From: Symbiodinium natans
Taxonomy: Eukaryota; Sar; Dinophyceae; Suessiales; Symbiodiniaceae
NCBI GenBank assembly: GCA_905221605.1
Contig: CAJNDS010002755.1
Span: 158,501-222,500 of the forward strand
DNA length: 64,000 nucleotides
Direction of reading: 5' to 3'
Positions 56,377-64,000 of the stretch are shown piece after piece; position 1 is the stretch's first letter, and each line of letters opens with the position of its first letter. A program made the translations under genes and the position numbers. The notes beneath the pieces were generated by a model. That model did no database searches and was not told where the DNA came from. It saw nothing but the letters and a program-made list of their open reading frames with translations.

Positions 56377-57336
56377 GAGGACGGCTCGGTGGTGACCTGG
56401 GGGACTGCAGAGTCTGGGGGAGGAGAGCCCCCAAGCATGGCAGCCGTGCGAAGCATTTCAGCGACAGATTCTGCATTTGCAGCCCTTACAGTGAGATCGT
56501 CGGTGCAAGTCTGGGGTGATCCTGCAGCCGGCGGACACCCACACGAAGATTCGGTGGATTTAGCCGATGGCGTCGTGGCCGTGTTCGGGTGCAAGTGTGC
56601 ATTTGCTGCGATAAAGCATGATGGTTCTGTGATTTGTTGGGGGGATGCCGTGGCGCGCAAAGGCTTTGAGCGCATCAGGTGTAAGTTTGGCACGGCGCAC
56701 GTGCGGCACATCGCTTCAACCTCAAGTGCCTTTGCGGCCCTGACAGCCGCTGGATCCGTCCTCTGCTGGGGTGATCCTTTGAGTGGCGGTGACTCTGAAG
56801 AGGTTGACCGGCATCTCCGAAACGATGTGACAAAGATTTACAGCAACGATGTAGCTTTTGCTGCTGTTAAGCGCGGGGGTACAGTGGTTCCATGGGGTGG
56901 GCACTATCTCGATCTGGACTTGCTGTCCGCTGGACAAAATTTGGTCTGTGGGGTGGAGCATGTTGTCGCTACACGTTTAGCATTTGCAGGGCTCAAGTCC
57001 GATGGTACTGTCGTGACCTGGGGCCACCGCAACAGAGGTGGTGACAGCAGCACTGTTTCCCAACAGCTTGCAGCAGGAGTTCGAAAAGTCTGTGCTGCGG
57101 ATAACGCGTTCGCAGCGGTGACCAAGTCTGGATCTGTGGTTACATGGGGCGTCAAGGACGAGATTGGCAACTATTGCTCTGCAGAAGGACTTCTGGATAG
57201 CGATGTTCACGATGTACACTCGACATGCAATGCCTTCTTGGCCATCAAGTATGATGGCTCAATGGTCGCCTGGGGAGGTCGTAGGTTTGGCGGTTATGTG
57301 GGAGCCGCATGTGCGAGATTGCAATCGGGAAAATGA
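56377..57336 (+). CDS. RCC1-like beta-propeller repeat protein
   Basis: The longest clean coding exon of the window: about 320 codons to TGA at 57334-57336, beginning after a CAG acceptor at 56374-56376. It holds eight repeats of about 40-50 residues, each with a hydrophobic FAALxxxGSV strand and a TWG-type core: DGSVVTWGTAESGG, SSVQVWGDPAAGG, DGSVICWGDAVARK, GSVLCWGDPLSGGD, GGTVVPWGGHY, DGTVVTWGHRNRGGD, SGSVVTWGVKD and DGSMVAWGGRRFGG. A seven- or eight-bladed propeller is expected. In known families such repeats sit in guanine-exchange factors and HERC-type ubiquitin ligases; no HECT or other catalytic domain is visible downstream, so the role is unknown. Upstream exons may be those at 52.9-53.9 kb. 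The repeats have diverged in sequence, unlike the recently amplified arrays elsewhere in the window. Confidence 0.88.
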   Translation, partial: EDGSVVTWGTAESGGGEPPSMAAVRSISATDSAFAALTVRSSVQVWGDPAAGGHPHEDSVDLADGVVAVFGCKCAFAAIKHDGSVICWGDAVARKGFERIRCKFGTAHVRHIASTSSAFAALTAAGSVLCWGDPLSGGDSEEVDRHLRNDVTKIYSNDVAFAAVKRGGTVVPWGGHYLDLDLLSAGQNLVCGVEHVVATRLAFAGLKSDGTVVTWGHRNRGGDSSTVSQQLAAGVRKVCAADNAFAAVTKSGSVVTWGVKDEIGNYCSAEGLLDSDVHDVHSTCNAFLAIKYDGSMVAWGGRRFGGYVGAACARLQSGK

Positions 57337-57835
57337 GCCGCTACTGCTGCGAAAAGGAGTCATGTTTTGCGAGCATCACAATGTCAAGCGACGGCCTCGG
57401 AACCTGCGATCGTGCTCAAGGTGCCGTTGTGCACGTTTCACCGGACAAATGCTCATACACTTCTAATGGCACTTTACCAAATGCTGAGGGCACGACTGTT
57501 GCATGAAAGCGGGTGCAGCATGCAGCGCTTGTGGACAAAGCAAGAAGCCACTTACTGGTAGGAAGCGCGTTCCTGTTATCGATTGCTCTCGATGGTCAAG
57601 CTGCCGCCCAAAGGGAAGGCGGTCACAGTCTTGAATGTGGATCGGCATGGATCGGCAAGAAATGGTAGCAACAAACTCGGACGTTTCAGGTGCCCGAAAG
57701 GCTCCGAGCTAGCAGCGTCCATCTCGCATGGTTGGCCGCCGAAAAAGAGGTGCAGGATGATCGCTGCTTGCAGGGGTCGATACAGGCGTTATGATCTGCA
57801 AGTCACAGTTGTTGAGATCATGAAGACTTTGAAGA
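57337..57835. other. No recognised gene
   Basis: Open frames at 57309-57561 and 57583-57846 carry no motif. Confidence 0.4.
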
Positions 57836-57848
57836 TGTGGGCCTGACA

Positions 57849-58588
57849 GGAGCTGGAACAGCAATGCGCAGCTCAACAAGAGCTGGAGTCAAAGATCAAG
57901 CTCATGAGGAATCGGTTGAAGGCAGAGGGCAACAGTGCTTGAGTCCTTTTGAGAACATGGTTGCGCAGGCTATGCGGAAGGGATCTTCCGGGAGGCTAGA
58001 TGTCGTCTCCTCAGTGCGTGAGCCTCCTCTTTGACGGGGACACATACACTGCCATGCTCCAACTGTTGGTAAGGCAGTCACGCAAATGATTGAACATCGA
58101 AAGGCTCAGAGCACAAGATTTCATGCGAGAGCCACGATGCTGCGGCAAGTCTCTAAACACCGCACGGGGATTATCAGCCCTAGCAGGCTGAGCTGCTTCT
58201 CGTCAAAGAGAAGCTTCGCGAGCTGGAAGTGCGGAAAGACGCGCCACCCCAGGTTTACCGCAGAATCTTGAAATCTCGACTCAACGCTGTCATCTCTGGT
58301 TTTGCCTGAGGAGCCGCCCAAGTACCCAGCACTGACAAATGCGCAACCGCTGGGCTTGGCTTTGGGGCAGGCAGTGAAGGAGTCGCGAAGATGACTTTGA
58401 GGGGCTGGGGCGGGGTCACTTGGTTCTTTTTGAAAGCATGCTGCCTGTGTCCCCTGTCCTTTCTGCAAGTCAAGCTTGGCGCCGAGCTGCCAGTTCGGAG
58501 ATTTGGAGATTTAGAGGGATCAAAGTTCATATTATCTCCCTGGACGAGGAGATGAGGAAGCGCGCCCTGAGCAGGAAGCGCGAGGCTT
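57849..58588 (+). CDS. Coiled-coil exons of an unrecognised gene
   Basis: Three exon-like segments with strong coiled-coil character: about 57849-57942 after CCTGACAG (ELEQQCAAQQELESKIKLMR), 58187-58309 after TAGCAG (AELLLVKEKLRELEVRKDAP, then YRRILKSRLNAV) and about 58516-58590 after ATTTAG (VHIISLDEEMRKRALSRKRE, stop). Each is preceded by an AG acceptor, and the last ends with a basic tail and stop, as a terminal exon would. Probably one gene for a helical rod-like protein; no motor or other domain seen. Confidence 0.45.
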
Positions 58589-58636
58589 GACTTTCAGTTT
58601 TAGCTGGGTGCGGGCTTAAATCACGGGTTCCTACAG

Positions 58637-58936
58637 ATGCTGAGATGCAAGCAAGATCAACAAAAATCAAAGTTCTCAGAACCTGCTGGCCACCTTGCGA
58701 CCCGGTATGCTGACGGGGAAATCGATCGCGGTTCCTGGCAGGAACCCAACCCGCTGTCCTTGAAAGAGCCGGCTACCTGGCCTTCCCTGTACAGCATCGG
58801 TGACCTTTGGCTTGCGCCTCTTGGCATCATCTCAGAGCCCCCATTGCTAAGAAAGATTGCATTATGGACCATTGGGGGTATCTGCAGCATTGTATGGGTA
58901 GCATGGGTAGCAGGGTTTTTCGTGTTCACCTTCTGA
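58637..58936 (+). CDS. Single-pass membrane protein or terminal exon
   Basis: ATG at 58637 opens 99 codons to TGA at 58934-58936. The N-terminal half is polar (SEPAGHLATRYADGEIDRGS), the middle Pro/Trp-containing (ATWPSLYSIGDLWLAPLG). The end is a strong transmembrane helix (IALWTIGGICSIVWVAWVAG then FFVFTF), giving a tail-anchored layout. Several internal AG sites mean the real exon may start later than 58637. Family unknown. The complementary strand is also open over most of the region, which lowers confidence. Confidence 0.5.
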   Translation: MLRCKQDQQKSKFSEPAGHLATRYADGEIDRGSWQEPNPLSLKEPATWPSLYSIGDLWLAPLGIISEPPLLRKIALWTIGGICSIVWVAWVAGFFVFTF

Positions 58937-59050
58937 GGAAAGCAGAGCTCGAGCATGCGTTATCTTGGCGCCTTGATTCATGCCCCACTGACAAAGGGCG
59001 GCCCAAGCGTGTCTTGCTTCAATGCAGTCTTGACCAGTCCAAATTTGAAG

Positions 59051-59243
59051 GTCTGATGTATCCGCAACAGAGAAGCAAGTTGAAGCTGAGGAGCTGTGCA
59101 GTCACCAGAGTCACAAGAGCTTCTGCGACGGCCTGAGCGAAGCTGCAAAGCTGCTCTTTCTGCAAAGCGACCTTGACCGAGATGCATTAAAGCTGCTTGT
59201 GATCCGCACATACGGTGGCCCACAGATCAGCCAGCGATCTTGA
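59051..59243 (+). CDS. Helical exon, unassigned
   Basis: After TGAAG at 59046-59050 the frame stays open to TGA 59241-59243. It reads TEKQVEAEELCSHQSHKSFC, then an acidic amphipathic helix (SEAAKLLFLQSDLDRDALKL). It looks like the C-terminal exon of a soluble helical protein. No family recognised. Confidence 0.4.
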
Positions 59244-59915
59244 CGTCCCGATGTAACCCAGACCTCGCAACATACCACCACGAAAAGCCGATGTGGCGCA
59301 GCACGCTCTGCCCACCGCCTTGGGTAAATGCAGACGCTGCAACTCTGCGCATGGGCGGCGTCATCGTAACTTGGTTTGAACCGAAGATGGCTCTTCAGCA
59401 ACGCTCATGCGGCCCATCTGCTTGCGCCTGAACGTACTTTTGCATTGACGTAAGGGTACATGTAATCGCCCAATCATGACTTGCACAGAGCGAGCGCAGC
59501 GAGCGCACCTTGAGGACACTTTTCAGCATCATGTACTTCCTTTCGGCCAGATGATAACGCTTCGCCTTTACCAGACCCTTTGCTGCAGTATCTCAGAGTC
59601 CACAGCAGAGAGCCAGCTTCATTTGTGTCGCAGAGGCCGTGCCGTGCCAATGTGACACTGTATCTTCGCATGTCCTTCAACTCTGCACAAATCGTTTCCC
59701 GAACTGAGCCCGAATATAGATCTGCCAAGAGCATTTGTGACGCCGTGACGCGTGTGCTTTGGAGACACTGAGGTCTGTGTTCCGTGCCTTGGCAGCATCG
59801 GGTAGCAAGGTCTGTTCCAGCGACCACTAGTGCTGGGATCCTCGGACACACAACAGAGGCAAAGGATCAGGGTTCTTGAGCCGACAACAAACTCAAAGGC
59901 TCCTGAAATGAGAAG
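59244..59915. other. No recognised gene
   Basis: Nothing identifiable; overlapping open frames on both strands. Confidence 0.45.
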
Positions 59916-60248
59916 TGTTTACAGCAGCTGCAGAAAGTCGCAGCTGACAGACTTGGAAGGTGGGAATCGGGCATGGAGGCTGCCAAACGGCAAAGGGCCG
60001 TTTCCTCCCCCGTTTCCTCCCAATCCAGCGGCATCAGCAGCAATGGCATAGGTGAGAATTCTTTCCAGCGTCAGAGTCCATCCATGGCTGTAGCCTCGGC
60101 TAAGTCGGGGTGCACCGGGCGAGATGCGAGCAAGAGCAAGAGCCCTCCCAGGAAAAGAAGGGCCCGATGCTTCGGCAAGGGCAAGGCCAAGGGCAAAAAC
60201 AGAATGCAAGAAGCTGCCGAAGGGAAGGAGCAGAAGGCAAAAGGCTGA
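59916..60248 (+). CDS. Low-complexity basic (nuclear-type) protein exon
   Basis: One frame is open from about 59916 to TGA 60246-60248. It begins helical (KCLQQLQKVAADRLGRWESG), continues Ser-rich (RAVSSPVSSQSSGISSNGIG) and ends Lys/Arg-rich (SKSKSPPRKRRARCFGKGKA). A possible GTGAGA donor at 60051 could split it. Basic, disordered tails of this sort suit nuclear or RNA-binding proteins. No domain recognised. Confidence 0.4.
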   Translation, partial: CLQQLQKVAADRLGRWESGMEAAKRQRAVSSPVSSQSSGISSNGIGENSFQRQSPSMAVASAKSGCTGRDASKSKSPPRKRRARCFGKGKAKGKNRMQEAAEGKEQKAKG

Positions 60249-60519
60249 AGCCTGTGTTCTCGACGTCACCGTCAGCTGCCTTTTCTTTGCACCATGGTGT
60301 GGTTGTTTTGCGGCGGAAATTCTGAGCATGGTCAGTTCGTGTGTGTTCTTCGTCCTTTTTTGTGCGTAACCGAAGCTGTGCCTGTGCAGCTGTGCTGTTT
60401 CTGGCACGCTGTTGTGAAGTGGTCTTTATGTGTGCGTGTGCGCGTGCATGCATGTCGGTTATATCAGTTATACCTACAATATCAGAAGAACCAGATGGCT
60501 TTTCAGAGCTGACTTTCTA

Positions 60520-61247
60520 AAGGCTTCGAGACTGATGGGCAAACTGCCAGCGGCGACATCCTCCGGCACGCGGGCGAGCACCTTGAAGCTCTCCGCCAGC
60601 TGTCTTGCTTCGTGAATTACCAAAGATGCTGGTCTAGGGCGGGCTCGGGCAACTGTCAACCTGTCATGTGGTTTTGGTTTATATGTTCCGTTCCGTCCCT
60701 ACGAAAGTCTTCTCCGTGCATCACCCTGGAGGGCCAAGCGCAGTCATGGAGGCGTGGAGTGCAGAGCTTGTGTCGCATGCTGCTGGCAAGCCGCCTCCCG
60801 TCTGTGAAGCTTCTGCCTGGTTTCTGCGCCGCCCTTGTGCGCAAGGCTCACCACGCCGCATGCCCAACACAACATGTCAGACTGATGGGCTCTGCGCTGT
60901 CCTGCTGCCTTTTCTGTTCATGTGGAGGGGCCGGTGCGTCACGCCGAAGACCGGTTGGATGCAGTGTTGGGCTTACAAGATGGCTTGAAGCTGCTGACTG
61001 CGGCCGCTTTGCCATCCTCGCTTGGCACATCTCTGTCATGCAGATGCAAGAAAGTTGCAGACAACATGCAGCCTTGTGGTTTCGGTGCCATGTATGCCTG
61101 TTGAGTTCGGGCAGTCACTTGCAGCTTCCCCTTGCTTGCAAACCAAGGCAGGGTGACAGAAAGGTGTGTTTAGATGAATCAAAGATCATTGAAGAGCTTC
61201 TGCTTGTCCTTGAGAATGATATGCGGAGCCTTGGAGCAGTTGGCTAG
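60520..61247 (+). CDS. Unrecognised gene, helical exons
   Basis: Exon-like parts: about 60525-60625 (ASGDILRHAGEHLEALRQLS), about 60925-61010 (VRHAEDRLDAVLGLQDGLKL) and about 61161-61247 (DESKIIEELLLVLENDMRSL, stop TAG). They share acidic amphipathic helix character. The last could be a C-terminal exon. Intervening sequence is open in places, so exact borders are unknown. No family recognised. Confidence 0.35.
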
Positions 61248-61282
61248 ACAGAGTCAGCTCGGAGCATGAAAAAACAGGTGAG

Positions 61283-61690
61283 TTGGTGAGTATGAGGACA
61301 GCCCAAGCTTTCAAAGGGCAGATGAACCTCATGGAGGATCTCGTTCAGCACTTGACAAGCCGTGGAATGGCTCTGCTGGAACAACTGAATCATTTCGCCC
61401 AGAACTACCCAGCCGAGATTTTGAACATGCCTTTCAAGCTACTGTACTCTGCAGGCCTGTCACCTCCAGGAACTTGTCAGCAGGACAAGGGTCCAAGGCT
61501 CATACTTCCGCCGGAAGCACGGTGGTTCCACACGAAGGTGGATGGCACGCGCTACTACAGCCCTTGGCCGACCACCATCGACCTCCTGTTCCGTTGGGCG
61601 TCGCAGGGAGGGCAGACCTCCAACTGGGCCTCATCCCCAGAGTTTGGACAATCACGTGACTCAGCAAGAATCACAACATTAGTCAAATGA
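61283..61690 (+). CDS. Hypothetical 135-codon frame
   Basis: The frame from about 61283 to TGA 61688-61690 has a protein-like N-terminal half (MNLMEDLVQHLTSRGMALLE, then LLYSAGLSPP) and a Trp/Tyr-rich second half (EARWFHTKVDGTRYYSPWPT). The ATG at 61289 or 61322 could start it. No family recognised; may be exon plus read-through. Confidence 0.3.
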   Translation: MVSMRTAQAFKGQMNLMEDLVQHLTSRGMALLEQLNHFAQNYPAEILNMPFKLLYSAGLSPPGTCQQDKGPRLILPPEARWFHTKVDGTRYYSPWPTTIDLLFRWASQGGQTSNWASSPEFGQSRDSARITTLVK

Positions 61691-61841
61691 TCTTAGATTG
61701 CAGGACCCTTAGTTTAGTGCCTTGAGCACCTTGTCGAGAGGTCCTGAACTTGGGATCTGGTGATGGCCGGTGTGCTGGAGGCCTTTGAGCAGGGGTAGAC
61801 TCTGTGGACATGATGACCCCTCCTTTAGCTCTGAAACCCAG

Positions 61842-62506
61842 GCGATGAGTACGATCCCGCCAACTGCCTGATTTTAAACCATGGTTGGCGCGGCATCTTG
61901 GTTGAGGCGGACATGGATCTCGGCCAAAAGGCAAGCACCCTGCTTGGAGATCGGGTACGTGTGCTTTCCGCGAACGTGACGCCATCCGATGTAGGACGGG
62001 TTGTAGTCACTGGTACCCCCCCCCCTTTGCGCTCCCCAGATCATGTGGTGTGTTTTGGCGAAGGACGCCTGGTGGCTTCAGAAGCCCAAGCACTTTTCGC
62101 CAACATCTCAGGGAAAACGTGGCTCGATGTGGAAGCGGCTCGAAGCTCGGCAGCCTTCGACAGCATCAGTTTTGCCTTCTTCATGCTGCGATCAAGTGCA
62201 AATGCTGAGATGCCCTATGTTGTTTTTGGCAGCCTTCGAGGTCGACCGGATATTTTGAAAGTCGATGTTGACCAGGCTAGTAGCTGTGCGTTACCGAGTC
62301 TGCGCTGACCCACCCAAAGATGCGGCCGGACTGTGGCCCAGGCAGACTGTGAGCTTCTTCAAGCCTTGCTTGAGATCTTTGAGCCTTTGTTGCTTCATGT
62401 GGAGATCAACCCGCTCTTCCCTCCGCCTTATGCCCCTCGTGCTCAACCAGTGGGCAGTTCCTATTTCATTGGTGGAGATGTTTCAAGTGTCGCATTCTGG
62501 ACCTGA
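61842..62506 (+). CDS. FkbM/Star-like methyltransferase-type exons
   Basis: Exon 1 (61842 to about 61995) reads YDPANCLILNHGWRGILVEA and later LLGDRVRVLSANVTPSDVG. This is the NTxxLxxxGWRGxLVEP and ANVTP pattern of FkbM-type S-adenosylmethionine methyltransferase folds. Exon 2 (about 62240-62275) reads GRPDILKVDVDQ, the acidic strand that in this family reads DxLxIDxDxxD. Across a 66-bp GC-AG intron (62276-62341), exon 3 (62342 to about 62506) reads ADCELLQALLEIFEPLLLHV, then EINPLFPPP. The joined DVDQADCELL fits the family. A catalytic role is not shown. The sequence between about 62000 and 62230 also stays open in frame and is taken as intron or insert. The C-terminus continues beyond. Confidence 0.72.
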
Positions 62507-62659
62507 GTGAAGGCCTGTCAGCAGGTTTCAGTGAGGTGTGAGCTTCGGGTCTCTGAATCGAGCTTCAGGGCGAACGGAAGACAAGTACAGGCAAGTCACG
62601 CCCCCGAGGGCAGGGATGGGAAGGTGCCAGCTGGGCCACCTCAGCTCATAAGTGAGAGG

Positions 62660-62745
62660 GAGAAGGAGATGAAGGAAGGAGAAGAAGAAGAAGAACCTAG
62701 CAAAAGCAAGAAACACACGAAGAGGAAGCAGGGCAAGCATACACA
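62660..62745 (+). repeat. GA-rich low-complexity segment
   Basis: GAGAGGGAGAAGGAGATGAAGGAAGGAGAAGAAGAAG-type purine run; in one frame it reads Glu/Lys-rich and could be a charged exon. Confidence 0.6.
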
Positions 62746-62839
62746 GGGCGAGTTCAACAGAGCGAGCCATGGCCTACAGTCTTGTGCTCCAGTTGTTCCA
62801 TGTGCAACATGCATGCAGTCGGGAGGAACGCATATGTGA

Positions 62840-63930
62840 AAATCTCGAGTTGGGATGAGAGGAAGCGATAGCCCCGAGTCTGCCTCTCCAGGAATATCGG
62901 GAACATTGGAGGGGGAAAGGCTATGCTCTTCCAGTGGAGCCTCGTCGAAGAACTAGTGCGTGCCACGTGGGGTTTTCATCTCTGCTTTTTTCTTTGCGGA
63001 TGGTTTACGATTCCCGGCACCCTCAGGAAACCGATCATCATCTGATAGGTTGCTCCTTGCAATCTTTCATTGAGCGCACACGGAGAAGATGGGGGGCGCG
63101 AGCGCGCCCAGAGCCTTTGCGGACAAAGATAGATAGGTCGAAGACGCAAGCCGAGGCGTGTATCGAGAACGCTCATCCCCTTGCATCTATGCATCCCTTG
63201 CATCTTTGCACCCCTTGCATCTTTGCATGTATTTGCTACCCCTCCGCAGACCTGGGTTTCGGGTGTCAAAATGTAGCAGAAGGTTCGTTTTGTGCTCTGC
63301 ATCGACATGTGGCAGAGGACCATGCAGGCATGCACAGGCATCAAGCATCAAAGGGGAAAACGGTAGACCCCGCCCCATGGACCCATTCGTCGATATCTTG
63401 GAGTTGCAGGTTGGACACTACTAGGGTGCCTAGCCATGCACTATGTAGCTGCATGTCATGGAAAGTAAACTGTGCTACCAATGGGAAAACCAGATGTTTC
63501 ATCATACAGAGAGCTTTGTCAGTGTAATCAGCCCTTAAACGCCCTTCCTCCTTATATTATATGGCTAGGATGATGGGAGATGGACTGCCCTTCTTCCTCA
63601 CTATACCGGCGCTGCATTTGTTAGCTTTTGCTAGTCTGCATAAGTTGTCAGGTTACTCAAGCTGAACAAATTGAAGGGGTAACTGAATCAGGGGAGACTC
63701 TTACTCTTGCTGAATGGCTGCTGCCAGTGCCGCGGGCCCCTAAATGTTCGCCTAAGTGGGGCGGCTTCCCAGGGCAGGAGCGAGGTAGGTGTAAAGGGTT
63801 GGGGTTTGGGAGTTGGGAGGGTCAATTGTCACATCTGCGGTTCCGTGGGGTTCCAGGCCCAAGATGGCCCAAGCAGAACCGACACACACAGAGTCAGTGT
63901 GGGCGCATCCGTACCGGCCGTACCGCCGGC
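62840..63930. other. No recognised gene
   Basis: Contains a short tandem repeat at 63177-63228 (about three copies of CCCTTGCATCTTTGCA-like unit). No protein motif found. Confidence 0.45.
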
Positions 63931-63937
63931 GCCGCGC

Positions 63938-64000
63938 ATGGCATCCCAAGATGTTGACGATGCTGGCGATCTTCCAGCCGAAGGCGACTCTCTCGACCTT
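63938..64000 (+). CDS. Possible first exon of a gene running off the window
   Basis: ATG at 63938 opens MASQDVDDAGDLPAEGDSLD to the window edge with no stop. Acidic, N-terminus-like composition; the frame also remains open upstream (SVPAVPPAPR), so the start is not certain. Partial at the 3' edge. Confidence 0.3.
   Translation, partial: MASQDVDDAGDLPAEGDSLDL

Noticed and set aside
1-64000. CRISPR arrays, bacterial operons, rRNA, tRNA and transposase or reverse-transcriptase genes
   Set aside because: No repeat-spacer array, ribosomal core sequence, reverse-transcriptase YxDD-type block or DDE transposase motif was seen. Small tRNA genes could be missed by eye; a covariance-model scan would settle it.

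Overview
The window looks like nuclear chromosomal DNA of a dinoflagellate, most likely a Symbiodiniaceae-type alga. The grounds are: genes cut into many short exons by small introns; intron donors that are mostly GC or GA rather than GT, with AG acceptors nearly always followed by G; every gene I can recognise on the + strand; calcium-linked ion channels and long RCC1-like repeat proteins; and many homopolymer, dinucleotide and AT-rich arrays in introns and spacers. No rRNA, tRNA, CRISPR array, bacterial operon or clear transposase was seen.

Layout. 0-2.6 kb: no recognised gene. 2.67-3.95 kb: acyl-protein thioesterase/lysophospholipase-like hydrolase. 4-8 kb: no recognised gene. 8.4-9.7 kb: possible membrane-protein exons. 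10.9-12.75 kb: glycerol-3-phosphate acyltransferase of the PlsC fold. 13.1-13.5 kb: RGG-rich exon. 14.2-15.5 kb: J-domain co-chaperone. 16.8-19.5 kb: several unassigned exons, including a possible 2-oxoglutarate oxygenase fragment. 19.8-20.75 kb: AT-rich satellite. 20.9-31 kb: exons of at least two unrecognised genes, with poly-G tracts. 31.4-34.5 kb: PDZ-like exons, then a single-domain voltage-gated cation channel with an EF-hand. 35.0-35.4 kb: 3' end of an unknown gene. 36.2-37.1 kb: C-terminal half of a DEAD-box helicase. 38.4-42.05 kb: two-pore-domain potassium channel with an EF-hand. 42.1-42.6 kb: CCCTAAA-like repeat flanked by imperfect inverted sequences. 43.2-44.85 kb: EF-hand exons. 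46.9-47.2 kb: acidic nuclear-type exon. 48.45-49.9 kb: essentially complete ATP12, the F1-ATPase assembly chaperone. 50.3-52.2 kb: phytanoyl-CoA dioxygenase-like gene. 52.8-57.3 kb: RCC1-like repeat protein(s). 57.8-61.7 kb: small coiled-coil, membrane and low-complexity exons. 61.8-62.5 kb: FkbM-type methyltransferase-like exons. 63.94 kb to the edge: possible start of another gene.

The genes are not a pathway. They cover lipid metabolism and protein depalmitoylation, chaperoning, RNA remodelling, ion transport and mitochondrial ATP synthase assembly. What links them is their common strand and splicing style. Exon joins were chosen by matching the spliced protein to conserved motifs of each family and by keeping reading phase. 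Ends of genes and first exons are the least certain parts.
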